Shown piece after piece: positions 8,551 to 18,423 of a stretch of 64,000 nt of DNA. Origin of the DNA: Stentor coeruleus (lineage: Eukaryota; Ciliophora; Heterotrichea; Heterotrichida; Stentoridae); contig MPUH01000276.1 of assembly GCA_001970955.1 (NCBI GenBank), positions 1 to 64,000 on the forward strand. The letters run 5' to 3'. Under the pieces are notes generated by a model. It was given only the letters and a program-made list of their open reading frames with translations. It was not told the DNA's origin and searched no databases. Positions within the stretch are counted from its first letter, which is position 1; the number at the start of each line of letters is the position of its first letter. The position numbers and the translations under genes are program-made.

Positions 8551-10818
8551 CTATGAAAAATTGCTATAACTGACCATATATACTGGAATTGCTACATTTT
8601 TAAACTCAGTTTGATATGTATCCTTATAAATTTCCCTCAATTCATCTAAATTCGTCAAACACATAAGCACCGTGCAAAAACTTTGGTCTAAATTCTTATG
8701 CAATGTAACTTCTCTATTACCAAATCCATGATTACAATACAAAATGCTCATAAGTTCAGACTCTTCAGTATAAAAAAACCCAAAATCACTAAAACTCTTC
8801 CCTTTCATCAAACTAAACGTAAAAGTTTTCTTCACTTCTTTAACCCTTAGGTTTTTTTGACCAAAATACGCTATTAAACATTGACATTCTTTAGTTTTTT
8901 TACTCAAAATTGTAACCAAAGCTGAATTACACTCAGATTTCAGTATTGGCCTTGTTGGAATTGTTGCGTATTTTAGTAGGTTTTCAGTTATGCTTTTGCC
9001 TAGAAATGATGATGGTGTTATGGAGTATTTTGATATTGTGCTGTATTTATCACTTTCTAGATCTGGAGAAAAATTGAACTCTTTTTCTATTATCGTGTGT
9101 CGGCTGCTTTTGCTAGAGATTGGTGTGTGGTTTTTGGCATTTGAAATCAAAGGATTTTTTTTAACGGCAATCGGTGGAGCATCAATATCCACAGTCAAAG
9201 TTGTAGCAAGTTTAGGCTTTCTATGCTTACAATGATGCCTACAACGATGCAGATGATGTTTCGACTTAGTCTTTGCAAGTTCTTCAAATTTCTCTGATAT
9301 ACTCTGATGTACCTGACTAACAATCGACTTGCACATATCGTTAATTTGGTCATTAAGCACACTTTTCCTAGACTCATCATTTCCACTATGAAAATTTTCT
9401 TCCACAGTTTTATTTGGGAATATCGAAAAAGACTCAGTATGCGATGGTTCTAAATGAGTATTTCTTGGAGAGTCAACAGGCCATCTCGCTTGTGTTTTCT
9501 CACTATTTTTATTAACAACTTCAATGCTATTATTTGGTGAAATAGTCAAAACCTTTAAAGATTTTATCTCATCATTTCCCTCATTTGTATTTTTTCCAAC
9601 CTTTTTCTTCATATTCCCTTTATACTTTTCTGTTTTAACAACAATCTCAGGGATTTCCAAACTTAACACCCTAGGTTTTTCCCAAACTTTTTCATTATCA
9701 AAACTTTTAAACTCAACAATTTCCTCAGAGCCCTGAGCTTTTTTCCTGTCTTCCTCCATAACTTTTTTATTGCCAAATTTTATCAGTAATGGGAAAAATC
9801 TTAGAAACTCATAATAAAAACCATCTTCAAAAGTAAACCCTAGGTCAGCTTCTATCAAAGGGCATTTAACTAAGCATTTTATGACTTCTTCTCTTATATT
9901 AATATCATTAAACCCTGCATATAAGACCTTAAGCCTATTGCACCCAACTAAAAAACTCAGTTTCCTTACATTATTATGCGAAACGTCCAAAACTTCTAAT
10001 CTTTTCATGCCAAAAGGCAAGGTCGTCAATATATTATGAGCAACAAAAAGCTCCTTAACACAGAAACCCACCTTTTGTATCACTTCAATACAATTATAAC
10101 TCGCATTAAGGACTTCTAAGCTTGGAAAATTAGCCAAACCACTCAATCTATTATGAGCTATACTCATAAATCTAACTCTAGTCAATGAAGGTAATTCAGT
10201 CAAATCATTCCCATCAGCATAAAAATGTGTCAAGTTTTGCAAACTAGTCAAACCAAAAAACTCAGTCAAGTTGTTTTCCACACATGAAATATGCTCGAGA
10301 TTAGGAAAATTCGTCACATTTAAACTTGTGATTCTGTTGTTGTCAAGAACAAGTTTTTTCATACAAGTCATAGGGGTTTCCATGCTGAATTTCAAGAAAT
10401 CGTTAAAGCTAAGGTTGAGGTCTAAGAGGTTTTTAAGAGAATTCAAAGAAAAAAGTGCGTCATCTGAGCTTAGATGGTTGTGGGATACATTTAAAATTTG
10501 CAGGTTTTTAAGGGGTTTTAGGTATGTCAGCTGATCTGCTGATAGAAAATTGTAGCTGATGTCTAGGATTTGTAGTTTTATAAGACTACTTATTCCTTCT
10601 ATTGAAATAAGCCGATTATGGCTGAGGTTTAAGGATATGAGATTGTTGATTGAGATGATTGTATCGATGATAGGGATTTTGTTGTAGGAAATGTTTAGAT
10701 TGAAAAGTGAGTCAGGAAGAGAAGGCAAATTTTGGATTTGGTTGTGGCTAAGGTCTAGTTCGTGGGTGTTGCTTGGAACTTCGTATTTTGTTAAGTTCTT
10801 ATTTGATAGGTTTAACAT
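8551..10818 (-). CDS. Leucine-rich repeat protein with long disordered tail
   Basis: A 755-residue complete frame. Residues ~1-330 form about a dozen LRRs of 20-23 residues in the short SDS22-like style (LDLSHNQIQNLPSLPDSLFN, LNISYNKIP, LNLSHNRL, VLDVSHNNVRKL). Residues ~330-480 are Lys/Glu/Ser-rich and probably unstructured. A short predicted helix (MCKSIVSQVHQSISEKFEEL) is followed near residues 520-540 by a His/Lys/Arg cluster (HHLHRCRHHCKHRK). The C-terminal ~120 residues look folded (LIAYFGQKN, FCTVLMCLTNLDELREIYKD) but match no domain I know. SDS22-type LRR proteins are frequent in ciliary and phosphatase-scaffold complexes. A scaffold role here is inference. The stop is TAG. Confidence 0.85.
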   Translation of the reverse strand: MLNLSNKNLTKYEVPSNTHELDLSHNQIQNLPSLPDSLFNLNISYNKIPIIDTIISINNLISLNLSHNRLISIEGISSLIKLQILDISYNFLSADQLTYLKPLKNLQILNVSHNHLSSDDALFSLNSLKNLLDLNLSFNDFLKFSMETPMTCMKKLVLDNNRITSLNVTNFPNLEHISCVENNLTEFFGLTSLQNLTHFYADGNDLTELPSLTRVRFMSIAHNRLSGLANFPSLEVLNASYNCIEVIQKVGFCVKELFVAHNILTTLPFGMKRLEVLDVSHNNVRKLSFLVGCNRLKVLYAGFNDINIREEVIKCLVKCPLIEADLGFTFEDGFYYEFLRFFPLLIKFGNKKVMEEDRKKAQGSEEIVEFKSFDNEKVWEKPRVLSLEIPEIVVKTEKYKGNMKKKVGKNTNEGNDEIKSLKVLTISPNNSIEVVNKNSEKTQARWPVDSPRNTHLEPSHTESFSIFPNKTVEENFHSGNDESRKSVLNDQINDMCKSIVSQVHQSISEKFEELAKTKSKHHLHRCRHHCKHRKPKLATTLTVDIDAPPIAVKKNPLISNAKNHTPISSKSSRHTIIEKEFNFSPDLESDKYSTISKYSITPSSFLGKSITENLLKYATIPTRPILKSECNSALVTILSKKTKECQCLIAYFGQKNLRVKEVKKTFTFSLMKGKSFSDFGFFYTEESELMSILYCNHGFGNREVTLHKNLDQSFCTVLMCLTNLDELREIYKDTYQTEFKNVAIPVYMVSYSNFS

Positions 10819-11187
10819 TATTTAGAAAATTTTAAATTTGTAATTATGATTTTGATTATAGAGGAACAGGTGAAGGGCTAAAATTGTGAGGTTTTTACCG
10901 TGGGAAAACTTTTTAAAGGAGATAATGGATAAGATTTGTAGTTTTTTGGTGATTTATGTTTAGATGTATACAATTTTACCATATCGAAACTATATACTAA
11001 AATAGTATTTCCTTAATAATATACAGAAAATATGCAACATTATATTTTATTGTGAATGAAAGAAATAAAATATTCATATTTGCATCATAAACACAAACAA
11101 TAAACCAATTTTTAATCTATTTTTTTATTGTTTAAAATTAAACATAAAAGCAACCTTTAAAGCAATTAATAACAACTAATTTATTTA
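10819..11187. promoter_or_regulatory. Spacer between LRR and kinesin-13 genes
   Basis: 370 bases without a gene. The part next to the LRR start is G-rich on the plus strand (C-rich on its sense strand); the part next to the kinesin end is plain AT-rich. No named motif. Confidence 0.4.
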
Positions 11188-12723
11188 CTAATCAAACGGC
11201 ATGTTTTCTAGAAAATCATCATGGTTAAGATCAAATATATCAATAGCAGGCCTTTGTATATTAAGCACAGCATTAAAGTTTTCTTCATCTCTAATCGCTT
11301 TCTTCAAAATCTCAACCTTCCTCCTGATCTCTGCATTAACAGCTTCTTTATAACTTAGAACATTTTCAAGTTTGTTTATATACATTATCATATCACTTCC
11401 AGGTTCTAAGACTTCATTTAAAATATTATTTTCAAACTCCACAAGATTTTGTATTTCGCCAAGAACTTTTTGATGAGCCGTGACTAATTCATCTTCTTTT
11501 TCAACAATTTCTTGCATAAGAACTTCATGTTTTTTCATAAAATTCGCTTTGGAGAAATCGGTACTACAGCTTAAAAGATTGTTATGACTTGATAAAAGAC
11601 CTTTACTTCTAAGCCTTCCTTCCTCACCACTTTTTTTATATAATAAAGACATAGGTTTGGGTTCTTCTGATGGTATTTTTACAATTGTGCTGTTTTGTCT
11701 AGGGAGCATAAGAGGATTTGAGTCTTTAGCTCCTGTTTTTTTCAGTTCTTTTACCCGATCTGAATACCTTAAAGTGTTCAAAGTATGTTCGCAACTAAAA
11801 AGGCCTGGAGAAACATTGCCTATCATGACAGTCCTACAACATCCAATAAAAGAGTCTTTAAGGACCAGAGTTAATTTACTCCCTCTAAAAGGTAAGTGTT
11901 TTTTTTCTTGGTCTAAAGCTCGGATGCATTCTTTTAAAGCTAATAATGACTTGTTTATTTCAGCTCCATCAATACGAGTTTTAGTGTCTGAGTTACTCAC
12001 ATCAGCTCCTCTTTCACTACCAGCAAGGTCGATAAAGCTCAGTTTGCCCAAGGTTTTCTTACCGTTTTTCAATGAGATTTCCAAGACCGCATGCGACCTA
12101 GAAGAGTCATCATTTGCCCCGGTCTGCCCTGTAGTTCTTTTCTCCATTCCTTGGTTTATTATGCTCATTAAACTTTGTACTGTTTCTACCGGTCTATGAA
12201 CTAAGCCAACTATATTCACACTTTGTTTAGCATCTTCACGCACATGGAGTTTATTCCGATCATTAAGCAGATCTAAAAGCTTGTTACAATAAATTTCATA
12301 GAAACTAACAGAAACTTTAATCCCAGGAAACAACTCATTCCTATGCTCAAATATATCCCTAGCCGCTAGAAGGTATAATCCTGGTGTATTAGCTTCTCCC
12401 ATCATAGTGTAAGTCTTACCACTTCCAGTCTGCCCATAGGCAAAACATGTGACCTTTGCACCTTGGAAAGCTGCTAAGACTATAGGTTGTACAGCATTTG
12501 TATATAATTCCTGGTTGTTTACTTCTTCATTATAAACTCCATCAAAAGCAAAGTTATGTTCTTCGATATATTTTGTTAGGTCAACTTTTAATCTTTGCTC
12601 TCTGACTACTAATGAGTTTGAACTGGTCTTGAAAAGTATGTCAATGTCTCCTTTAGAGATTTCTTTAGAATTCAAAGGCCTTTTTCGTATTATTACTTGG
12701 ATTTTAGGTTCTTTGTCGGACAT
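11188..12723 (-). CDS. Kinesin-13 (microtubule depolymerase family) with N-terminal motor
   Basis: A 511-residue kinesin whose motor fills residues ~6-330. ATP P-loop GQTGSGKT at 97-104, switch I NDDSSRSHA at 204-212, switch II DLAGSERG at 232-239. KVDLTKYIEEH (46-56) carries the KVD loop-2 signature of kinesin-13, and NVSPGLFSCEHTLNTLRYSD is the class-typical end of the motor. Family members use ATP to peel tubulin from microtubule ends and control spindle and cilium length. Known kinesin-13s have a long N-terminal region and neck before the motor; here the motor starts at once and an in-frame TAA lies just upstream of the ATG. The C-terminus (~400-511) is a predicted coiled coil. The stop is TAG. 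Confidence 0.95.
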   Translation of the reverse strand: MSDKEPKIQVIIRKRPLNSKEISKGDIDILFKTSSNSLVVREQRLKVDLTKYIEEHNFAFDGVYNEEVNNQELYTNAVQPIVLAAFQGAKVTCFAYGQTGSGKTYTMMGEANTPGLYLLAARDIFEHRNELFPGIKVSVSFYEIYCNKLLDLLNDRNKLHVREDAKQSVNIVGLVHRPVETVQSLMSIINQGMEKRTTGQTGANDDSSRSHAVLEISLKNGKKTLGKLSFIDLAGSERGADVSNSDTKTRIDGAEINKSLLALKECIRALDQEKKHLPFRGSKLTLVLKDSFIGCCRTVMIGNVSPGLFSCEHTLNTLRYSDRVKELKKTGAKDSNPLMLPRQNSTIVKIPSEEPKPMSLLYKKSGEEGRLRSKGLLSSHNNLLSCSTDFSKANFMKKHEVLMQEIVEKEDELVTAHQKVLGEIQNLVEFENNILNEVLEPGSDMIMYINKLENVLSYKEAVNAEIRRKVEILKKAIRDEENFNAVLNIQRPAIDIFDLNHDDFLENMPFD

Positions 12724-13490
12724 TTAAATTATTTCGTTAGAGGACAATAGTTTAAATAGGGATTTGAAGATGTAGGATTTTTTTAGCATTGAGATTATGC
12801 TATGTGAGTTTTTATAATGTGAAGTTATGAAGAGGTTTAATTTAAAGGTTTAGATGGTATTGATGGGAAGGAGGGGTTTTTTATAGGAAAAAATTTTTTT
12901 AGGTGAAATGATAGATTTGTAAGAAAAGATATGTGAAAGGTCGGCTTTTTATTTGTATGTAGGGTAAATGAGTTTTGGGTTTTGTTAGATGATGAATTTA
13001 AGATATTATAAGATTTTTATGTGCTGGAGTCAGGATGAAGGTAAGAATTATTTTTAAGAAAGTGAAATTTATGATAAATGATTATGGATTTGTGGATTAG
13101 GTGCTTTTTATGCTGTGTATTTTCATTTTTTGAGTTACAGAAGATTTTAAAATACAGGCTAAAGTTGTGGATATAAACATTTATGTATTATAAATCGTAA
13201 ATTCAGACATATTAAAGAATAGTTTTAAAGCTTTAGGGTAATGATTTTAATATACAATTTATAAAAATTATATAAATGTTCATATTTTTATTTAGCATCA
13301 AACTCTTTATTTCATCCCATAATCCTCCAATATCAGTTTGTCCTTTAAAAATTATTCCAATAAAACCATGTTAAAAATTTATTCAAAAACTCTAATCTTA
13401 TTATAAAACCTTCACAATTTACTGCATTTTCCCGACAAAAAAAAGTTTTTTTTATTAATAATCATGTGATTTCCATAATCCCATAATAAA
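12724..13490. promoter_or_regulatory. Divergent promoter region with a skew switch
   Basis: No gene. From 12724 to about 13230 the plus strand is G-rich and C-poor; from about 13270 to 13490 it is C-rich and G-poor. The switch lies between the divergent kinesin-13 (minus) and coiled-coil (plus) genes, so each sense strand is C-rich upstream of its start. Confidence 0.5.
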
Positions 13491-14957
13491 ATGGAAACAC
13501 CGCAAAAAGGCTTCGAATTCACAATGGGACTCCCGGGCCAGAGCATCCGAACAAAGCCTTCATCCCCTGTAGGTCCCTTCAAAGATTGCGCTGACTGTCT
13601 TTTACTTAAGCAATCTATCTGTGAGCTGAAAAAATCTTTATCATCCAGTGAAAAAAAGGCGAAAATCCTGCAAATCCAAAAAAGCGAGCTTCAAAAAGAA
13701 CTCACCTCCTATAAAAATAACTACAAAGACCTCAAACGCAACGCTGAAAACAGTGAACTCGCTGATCTCCTCAAGCAAAAAGACGCGGAAATCTCATTTT
13801 TAAACGAAGAACTCGACAAAACTCAAACCTTATTCCAAGACCTAACCTACGAATATGAGTCCTTCACCCTAAATATGTCCCATTTAACCTCAATCACTGA
13901 CTATGAAGACTATGAAAAAGCTTTAAAAGCAAAAACCCAGATTATCGAAGACCAACAACAAGCTCTAAACAAATCCCAAAGCACAATAAAAACTCTAACT
14001 CAAGAGTGCGAAAATCTCCAACTTAAAATTTCTGATATCGAAAACACAATGTGCAGAGAAGAAGATTTACATATAAAATCCTTATCTCAAGAACTCAAAA
14101 ACATGAAAAAAAAGTACAAAGACCTTAAAGGTCAGAAATGGGAACAATCAGAAGATCATGTTTTTACTATACAAAACCTTATTAAAGAAAAACAAGAACT
14201 TGAAGCTGCACTTGAAGATTTGAATAAGAAATTCCAAGAACTTGAAAATATGAGTAGTATAAGAGTTAAGGATTTTTATGAGACATATGAGAAAATACAA
14301 GCATTAGAAGATATCGTTGAGTTGAAAGATAAGGAAATGATGAGTATGAAAAAAATGTATGAGGATTTTGATTTCGGAAGACAGTTGGAGTTAGAAAGTT
14401 TGAAAAAGTCAACACAAATGTTCCTTGGGAATGCTAAAAATGCTGACGATACAAAAAAGGGTTTTGAAAACCAACAAACTATTTTGGTTAAAAAAAATCT
14501 GAAAGGCCTTGTTAGGGATTTAACAATACAAGAAGCTTTACTTAGACAAAGTTTATATAAAATTATTGAATATGAGACTGGAATAATAGGTAAAGTCCTT
14601 ATGAATATGGAAAATAAAGTCTCAGGGTTTAAAGCTGAATTTGAAAAATGGGTTATGAGAAATGAGGAACTTGAGCAGAAATTGATGATGGTTGAAGAAA
14701 ATAATGTGAGTTTGATTAGAGTGGTAAAGGATTTACAGAAAATTATTGCGATTAAAGATAGACAGTTTGATGAAGTGACTAAATTGTATGCGGAAGCTGG
14801 AGAAGAATTGGAGGAAAGAGTGAGTTTACTTAGTGATGAACTTGGGAAGAGGCATGAAATGGTGATTGGTGAGGTGTTCCCTATGTCGTATAAGTGCTTG
14901 ATGGATGCATTGTCAGCAATTCATATGAAATATTTTAAGGCGACAAGGAGGAACTGA
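13491..14957 (+). CDS. Long coiled-coil protein
   Basis: A 488-residue complete frame ending in TGA, which supports TGA as a stop in this genome. After a ~35-residue Pro/Gly-containing head with CADCLLLKQSICELKKSL, heptad-like Leu/Lys/Glu patterns run almost to the end (AEISFLNEELDKTQTLFQDL, ELEAALEDLNKKFQELEN). No other domain is visible. Such proteins are usually cytoskeletal or basal-body structural parts, but nothing in the sequence assigns it to a named family. The 5' half uses noticeably more C-ending codons than the 3' half. It is divergent from kinesin-13. Confidence 0.85.
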   Translation: METPQKGFEFTMGLPGQSIRTKPSSPVGPFKDCADCLLLKQSICELKKSLSSSEKKAKILQIQKSELQKELTSYKNNYKDLKRNAENSELADLLKQKDAEISFLNEELDKTQTLFQDLTYEYESFTLNMSHLTSITDYEDYEKALKAKTQIIEDQQQALNKSQSTIKTLTQECENLQLKISDIENTMCREEDLHIKSLSQELKNMKKKYKDLKGQKWEQSEDHVFTIQNLIKEKQELEAALEDLNKKFQELENMSSIRVKDFYETYEKIQALEDIVELKDKEMMSMKKMYEDFDFGRQLELESLKKSTQMFLGNAKNADDTKKGFENQQTILVKKNLKGLVRDLTIQEALLRQSLYKIIEYETGIIGKVLMNMENKVSGFKAEFEKWVMRNEELEQKLMMVEENNVSLIRVVKDLQKIIAIKDRQFDEVTKLYAEAGEELEERVSLLSDELGKRHEMVIGEVFPMSYKCLMDALSAIHMKYFKATRRN

Positions 14958-15164
14958 AGTGCTGTTATAATTTTTAATAATTAGTGTTGTGAAGATATAA
15001 GTTTAGGTAGAAATTTTAGGAAGTTTGATGGTTTTTATAGAATAAAAGTGCTTTGCTTTGAAAATATTAAGAAAATGAGAGTGATATGCTTTTCTTAGTG
15101 CTTTTTTAAAATTAATATGTATGATTGTATGCAAAGAATATGCTTTTAATAAATATATTGAACT

Positions 15165-15385
15165 ACTCTTTAAGTTCATCACAATATCTCTTCAAGTATC
15201 ACATTTCATTAAAGCCTCTTTTCCTTTGTCTCTATCATCATCTAGCACAGGATCATCACAATCCCCAACTCTTTCAATAATCTTTTAATCTTCTTTATCG
15301 CATTCCTTAGTCAAACTATCTAAAACATGTCTTTTATAAAACCCTTTAGCACATTCTTCATTATAATTTTTATAACATAAATTTT
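15165..15385 (-). pseudogene. Relic of a HIT-type zinc-finger (ZNHIT-like) gene
   Basis: A minus-strand reading from about 15377 gives CYKNYNEECAKGFYKRHV followed by a Cys/Asp-rich stretch with DCDDPVLDDDRDKGKEAL. The first part resembles the second half of the zf-HIT finger of ZNHIT2-like proteins, where the CY..H....C segment is followed by an amphipathic F-Y helix. The frame is interrupted by both TAA and TGA, and the upstream half of the finger is only partly visible in another frame. It is best read as a broken gene in the spacer 14958-15505. The homology call is by eye and tentative. Confidence 0.4.
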
Positions 15386-15505
15386 AAATCTAAAATATAA
15401 ATACTTAGGCCAACACTTTTTACATACTGAAAATACTAAAATATTGGCAATCATAGTCTATGATTTTTTTATATAACATCCATAATGGTTTATTACAAGA
15501 TATTT

Positions 15506-16687
15506 TTAAAAGGAACTTAAAGACTTCTTGTGATGAGCATTGCTGACTTCCATAAATACTCTTTCATCATAACTGTAGCCGATAAACAGGTTTTGTGAGC
15601 TGGCAAGGTCAATAGTTGGGTCGATTTCATCTTTCCAGTCTCCAAGATTTCTAGGGTCGAAGTTATCTTGTGATCTTGGAATATAAGGAGAAGTCAGAGC
15701 TCCTAAAGACAAGTCTTTCCAAGGGAAGTCCTTAAGCCAAGGATGCGAACTGATTTCTCCAAAGCCTTTATTCCCAAGACGACTGCTAGATTTTCTCTGT
15801 ATGAGTTTATTGATAAAATCTACAGCTTCCATAGTCCAGCCTTCAGGGATTTCACTAACTCTAGCTTGCCTACTAATCATCTGATCTCTGATTTCCTTCC
15901 TATCCCTACCAATATAAGGTCTTCTTCCCATCATGAGTTCATACAAAATGACCCCAACAGCGAAATAATCAGCAGCAATCCCATGGTTCTGTCTAAAAAT
16001 AACCTCCGGGGCCATATACCCAGGAGTCCCACTTGTATCTTTAGAATTCTCAGGAGTCCAAACCCTTGCAATACCAAAGTCGGTAATATGCAAATAGCCT
16101 CTTTCATCAAAAACCAAATTCTCAGGCTTGATATCTCTATGTAAAATCCCATTACTATGTACATACTGAAGGCCACTTACTATACAAGCTGCTATAAATT
16201 TAGTTTGGACTTCAGTAAAACGTTTATTCTTAGCAATGTGATACCTCAAATCTCCACCATTTTTCAAATCCATAACCAAATACAAATTTTCTCTATCTTG
16301 AAATGCGAAATGCATATTCACTATAAAATTGGCCTTTAAGGTTTCTAGAATTTTTCGCTCATTCATTACTGAGTGGACACTTCGTTTGCTTATCACTCGA
16401 AGTTTTTGCATTTCTTTTAAAGCAAAAAACTCTTTTGTTCTTTTCATTTCAACTTTCCAGACCTTGCCAAAACCCCCACGGCCTATTGCGTAATGATAAT
16501 TGAATGATGATTTTGATATTGAATTTGATTGTTCAGAGGATTCTGGCCTAGGATTTTTGCCATTGATGTTGGTGGGTCTTTTTGTATTATTGGAAGTCAT
16601 TCCTCGTTTGGTTATTTTTTTTAGAGAGGCGACAGGGGAAAAGTAGTAGGAACTCAGCTTACGATTGTTTTCGATATTCCTTTGCAT
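15506..16687 (-). CDS. AGC-type Ser/Thr protein kinase
   Basis: A 393-residue kinase with all catalytic motifs: glycine loop GRGGFGKV (69-76), ATP-binding Lys91 in FALKEM, alphaC Glu110, catalytic HRD (183-185) in ILHRDIKPEN, DFG (203-205), and APE within TPGYMAPEV (221-229). GGDLRYHI after the hinge and NPHPWL-like HPWLKDFPWK near the end fit the AGC group, closest in feel to STK32/YANK or PKA-related ciliate kinases. The N-terminal ~60 residues are Ser/Asn-rich and unstructured. The post-kinase tail (~330-393) lacks an obvious FxxF hydrophobic motif. The activation loop has Thr218 and Thr221 as possible phosphosites. Substrate unknown. Confidence 0.92.
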   Translation of the reverse strand: MQRNIENNRKLSSYYFSPVASLKKITKRGMTSNNTKRPTNINGKNPRPESSEQSNSISKSSFNYHYAIGRGGFGKVWKVEMKRTKEFFALKEMQKLRVISKRSVHSVMNERKILETLKANFIVNMHFAFQDRENLYLVMDLKNGGDLRYHIAKNKRFTEVQTKFIAACIVSGLQYVHSNGILHRDIKPENLVFDERGYLHITDFGIARVWTPENSKDTSGTPGYMAPEVIFRQNHGIAADYFAVGVILYELMMGRRPYIGRDRKEIRDQMISRQARVSEIPEGWTMEAVDFINKLIQRKSSSRLGNKGFGEISSHPWLKDFPWKDLSLGALTSPYIPRSQDNFDPRNLGDWKDEIDPTIDLASSQNLFIGYSYDERVFMEVSNAHHKKSLSSF

Positions 16688-17687
16688 TTAAGTTATAGGG
16701 AAGTATGGCTAACAGAAAAAAAATCCACGATGAATACTGGAAATAATGCATTTTTAAATTGAAGTGTGATGAAGAAGGTAAAAGTGACTTAAGGAAGAGT
16801 TTTAAAATATTCGAATAATTTTTTATATGAAAACACACTTGGGATATTGTTTTTTACAGATTTTTTGTTTGAAAACTGACTTTGATAAGAAGAAATACGT
16901 GAATGATTTGGAGTGTTGGGGCTTTAGGATATTTGATATTTCATAAAGAATTGGTTGAGAATTTATGAAATATGGAAGATATAAAAGATTGATTATGAGG
17001 TTTGAAATTTGAAAATACACATGAAAACTTTAAGTTTTTAGTTGATTTAGTTAGAAATAAGAGAATTTAAAAGATGAAGATTTAATTCAGGAAAACTTTC
17101 ATGGTGAGTTTAAAAAGATGATAAGAATTATAAAATATCGTATATTTTAGAATGATGAAAAAAGATACTGAGAAGCTTCAAAGTTTATTGTATAAGAAAT
17201 GTTGAGAGATTTGATTAGATTTGGTGAAAGAATAATTGATGATTTAGAAGAGATGAGGAAACAATTTTTTTGTGTTAAATCATAGAATTTTATAATCATA
17301 GCTAGGGATATGAAAAATGATTAATTTTGATAAAAATATTTTTTATTTTTAAGGATTAAAACTAACTAGATGTATAAACTTAGTATTAGTCTTATTTGAT
17401 AGAAACATAATACTAATTATAATAATTATAAAAGATTATAATTTTATAAACTGTAATAAAGTGGAAAATATATTGAAATATAAACTTAAAAAAATCATTC
17501 TATTATTCCAGACCAAAAATTATTACATTTTGCAATTTATCTCAATTAAAACCCTATTTTCAACTATAATCTCAATATATCATAGCCACTACAATTCATT
17601 CTTTAACCATTTTTCCACTATAAAATACCAAAAAATAATTTAGTCAACATTATCTCAAACTTCCATGATAAATTTATTCTATAATAA
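16688..17687. promoter_or_regulatory. 1-kb divergent spacer with a sharp skew switch
   Basis: No gene. 16700-17330 is A/G-rich and very poor in C on the plus strand; 17460-17687 is C-rich and very poor in G. The switch near 17400 lies between the divergent kinase and the gene at 17688. Short open frames here are by-products of the biased composition. Confidence 0.5.
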
Positions 17688-18398
17688 ATGATTACTGCAG
17701 ACATAACAAATCTCACAAGTAAATCCCAAGAACTAGACCTAACTGACCGTCATGAAAGTATTCTCTATAGTATCCAAAGCCTAAAAAATATCTACAAGCT
17801 CAGTTCAAACGAAGCTAAAAACTATATCCAAAAAGTATATACTTACAAGACAACTAAAATTCCTATGATTATTACATCAATACAAGATATAAACTCTAAG
17901 ATAAAATCTTATATCATATATATAGAAAAAGTTAAAGGGAAGTCTAAATTTACTTTTAACTTAATAAAATGTGCTTCAGAACAAGGCTTGGGCTGGCTTG
18001 AAATTGAAGGATTTGCTGAGAATTTAACTCTTTCTTTCAACCCTCCAACTTTTTCTTATAGTCAAAATACTGTTGGAGAAATTTACTATAAAGTTTTTAC
18101 TTCAAGGGATAATGAAGTTGGTAAAGTTATGGTGAATTATTGTAAGAAATTATCTAAGATGCCTTGTGATCAGATTGCTAGATGTAAGAGTTTTGTTATA
18201 TATGAAAACTTTAAGAATAATAAAGTTGATTGTTCTTTTTGTTTAGAGATTGAACTCTCAGCGAAAGATAGGATAAAAGTGTTACAGCAGAAATATTATG
18301 ATATGGTTGGGTGTATTGAAAAGCTTAGAAGTGATTCTATGGGTGGTGGTTTTAGAAGTGAATTAAAGGAAGCATGCTGCGACTGTGCAGTTTTTTAA
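17688..18398 (+). CDS. Unrecognised protein ending in a CaaX-like box (CAVF)
   Basis: A 236-residue soluble protein with no recognised domain; predicted mixed alpha/beta with a helical N-terminus. It ends EACCDCAVF, a Cys-aliphatic-aliphatic-Phe box preceded by two further Cys. By known specificity, X = Phe or Leu favours geranylgeranyltransferase I, and the CC pair could be palmitoylated, so the protein is probably membrane-anchored at its C-terminus. It is convergent with the gene at 18424-19476, only 25 bases away, whose product also ends in Cys-x-Val-Phe. Confidence 0.78.
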   Translation: MITADITNLTSKSQELDLTDRHESILYSIQSLKNIYKLSSNEAKNYIQKVYTYKTTKIPMIITSIQDINSKIKSYIIYIEKVKGKSKFTFNLIKCASEQGLGWLEIEGFAENLTLSFNPPTFSYSQNTVGEIYYKVFTSRDNEVGKVMVNYCKKLSKMPCDQIARCKSFVIYENFKNNKVDCSFCLEIELSAKDRIKVLQQKYYDMVGCIEKLRSDSMGGGFRSELKEACCDCAVF

Positions 18399-18423
18399 TA
18401 AATTATTATTCTAAAAGGGACTA

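Noticed and set aside
16823-17020. 65-codon minus-strand frame in the kinase promoter
   Set aside because: Composition follows the strand-biased spacer; no homology, no conserved pattern.
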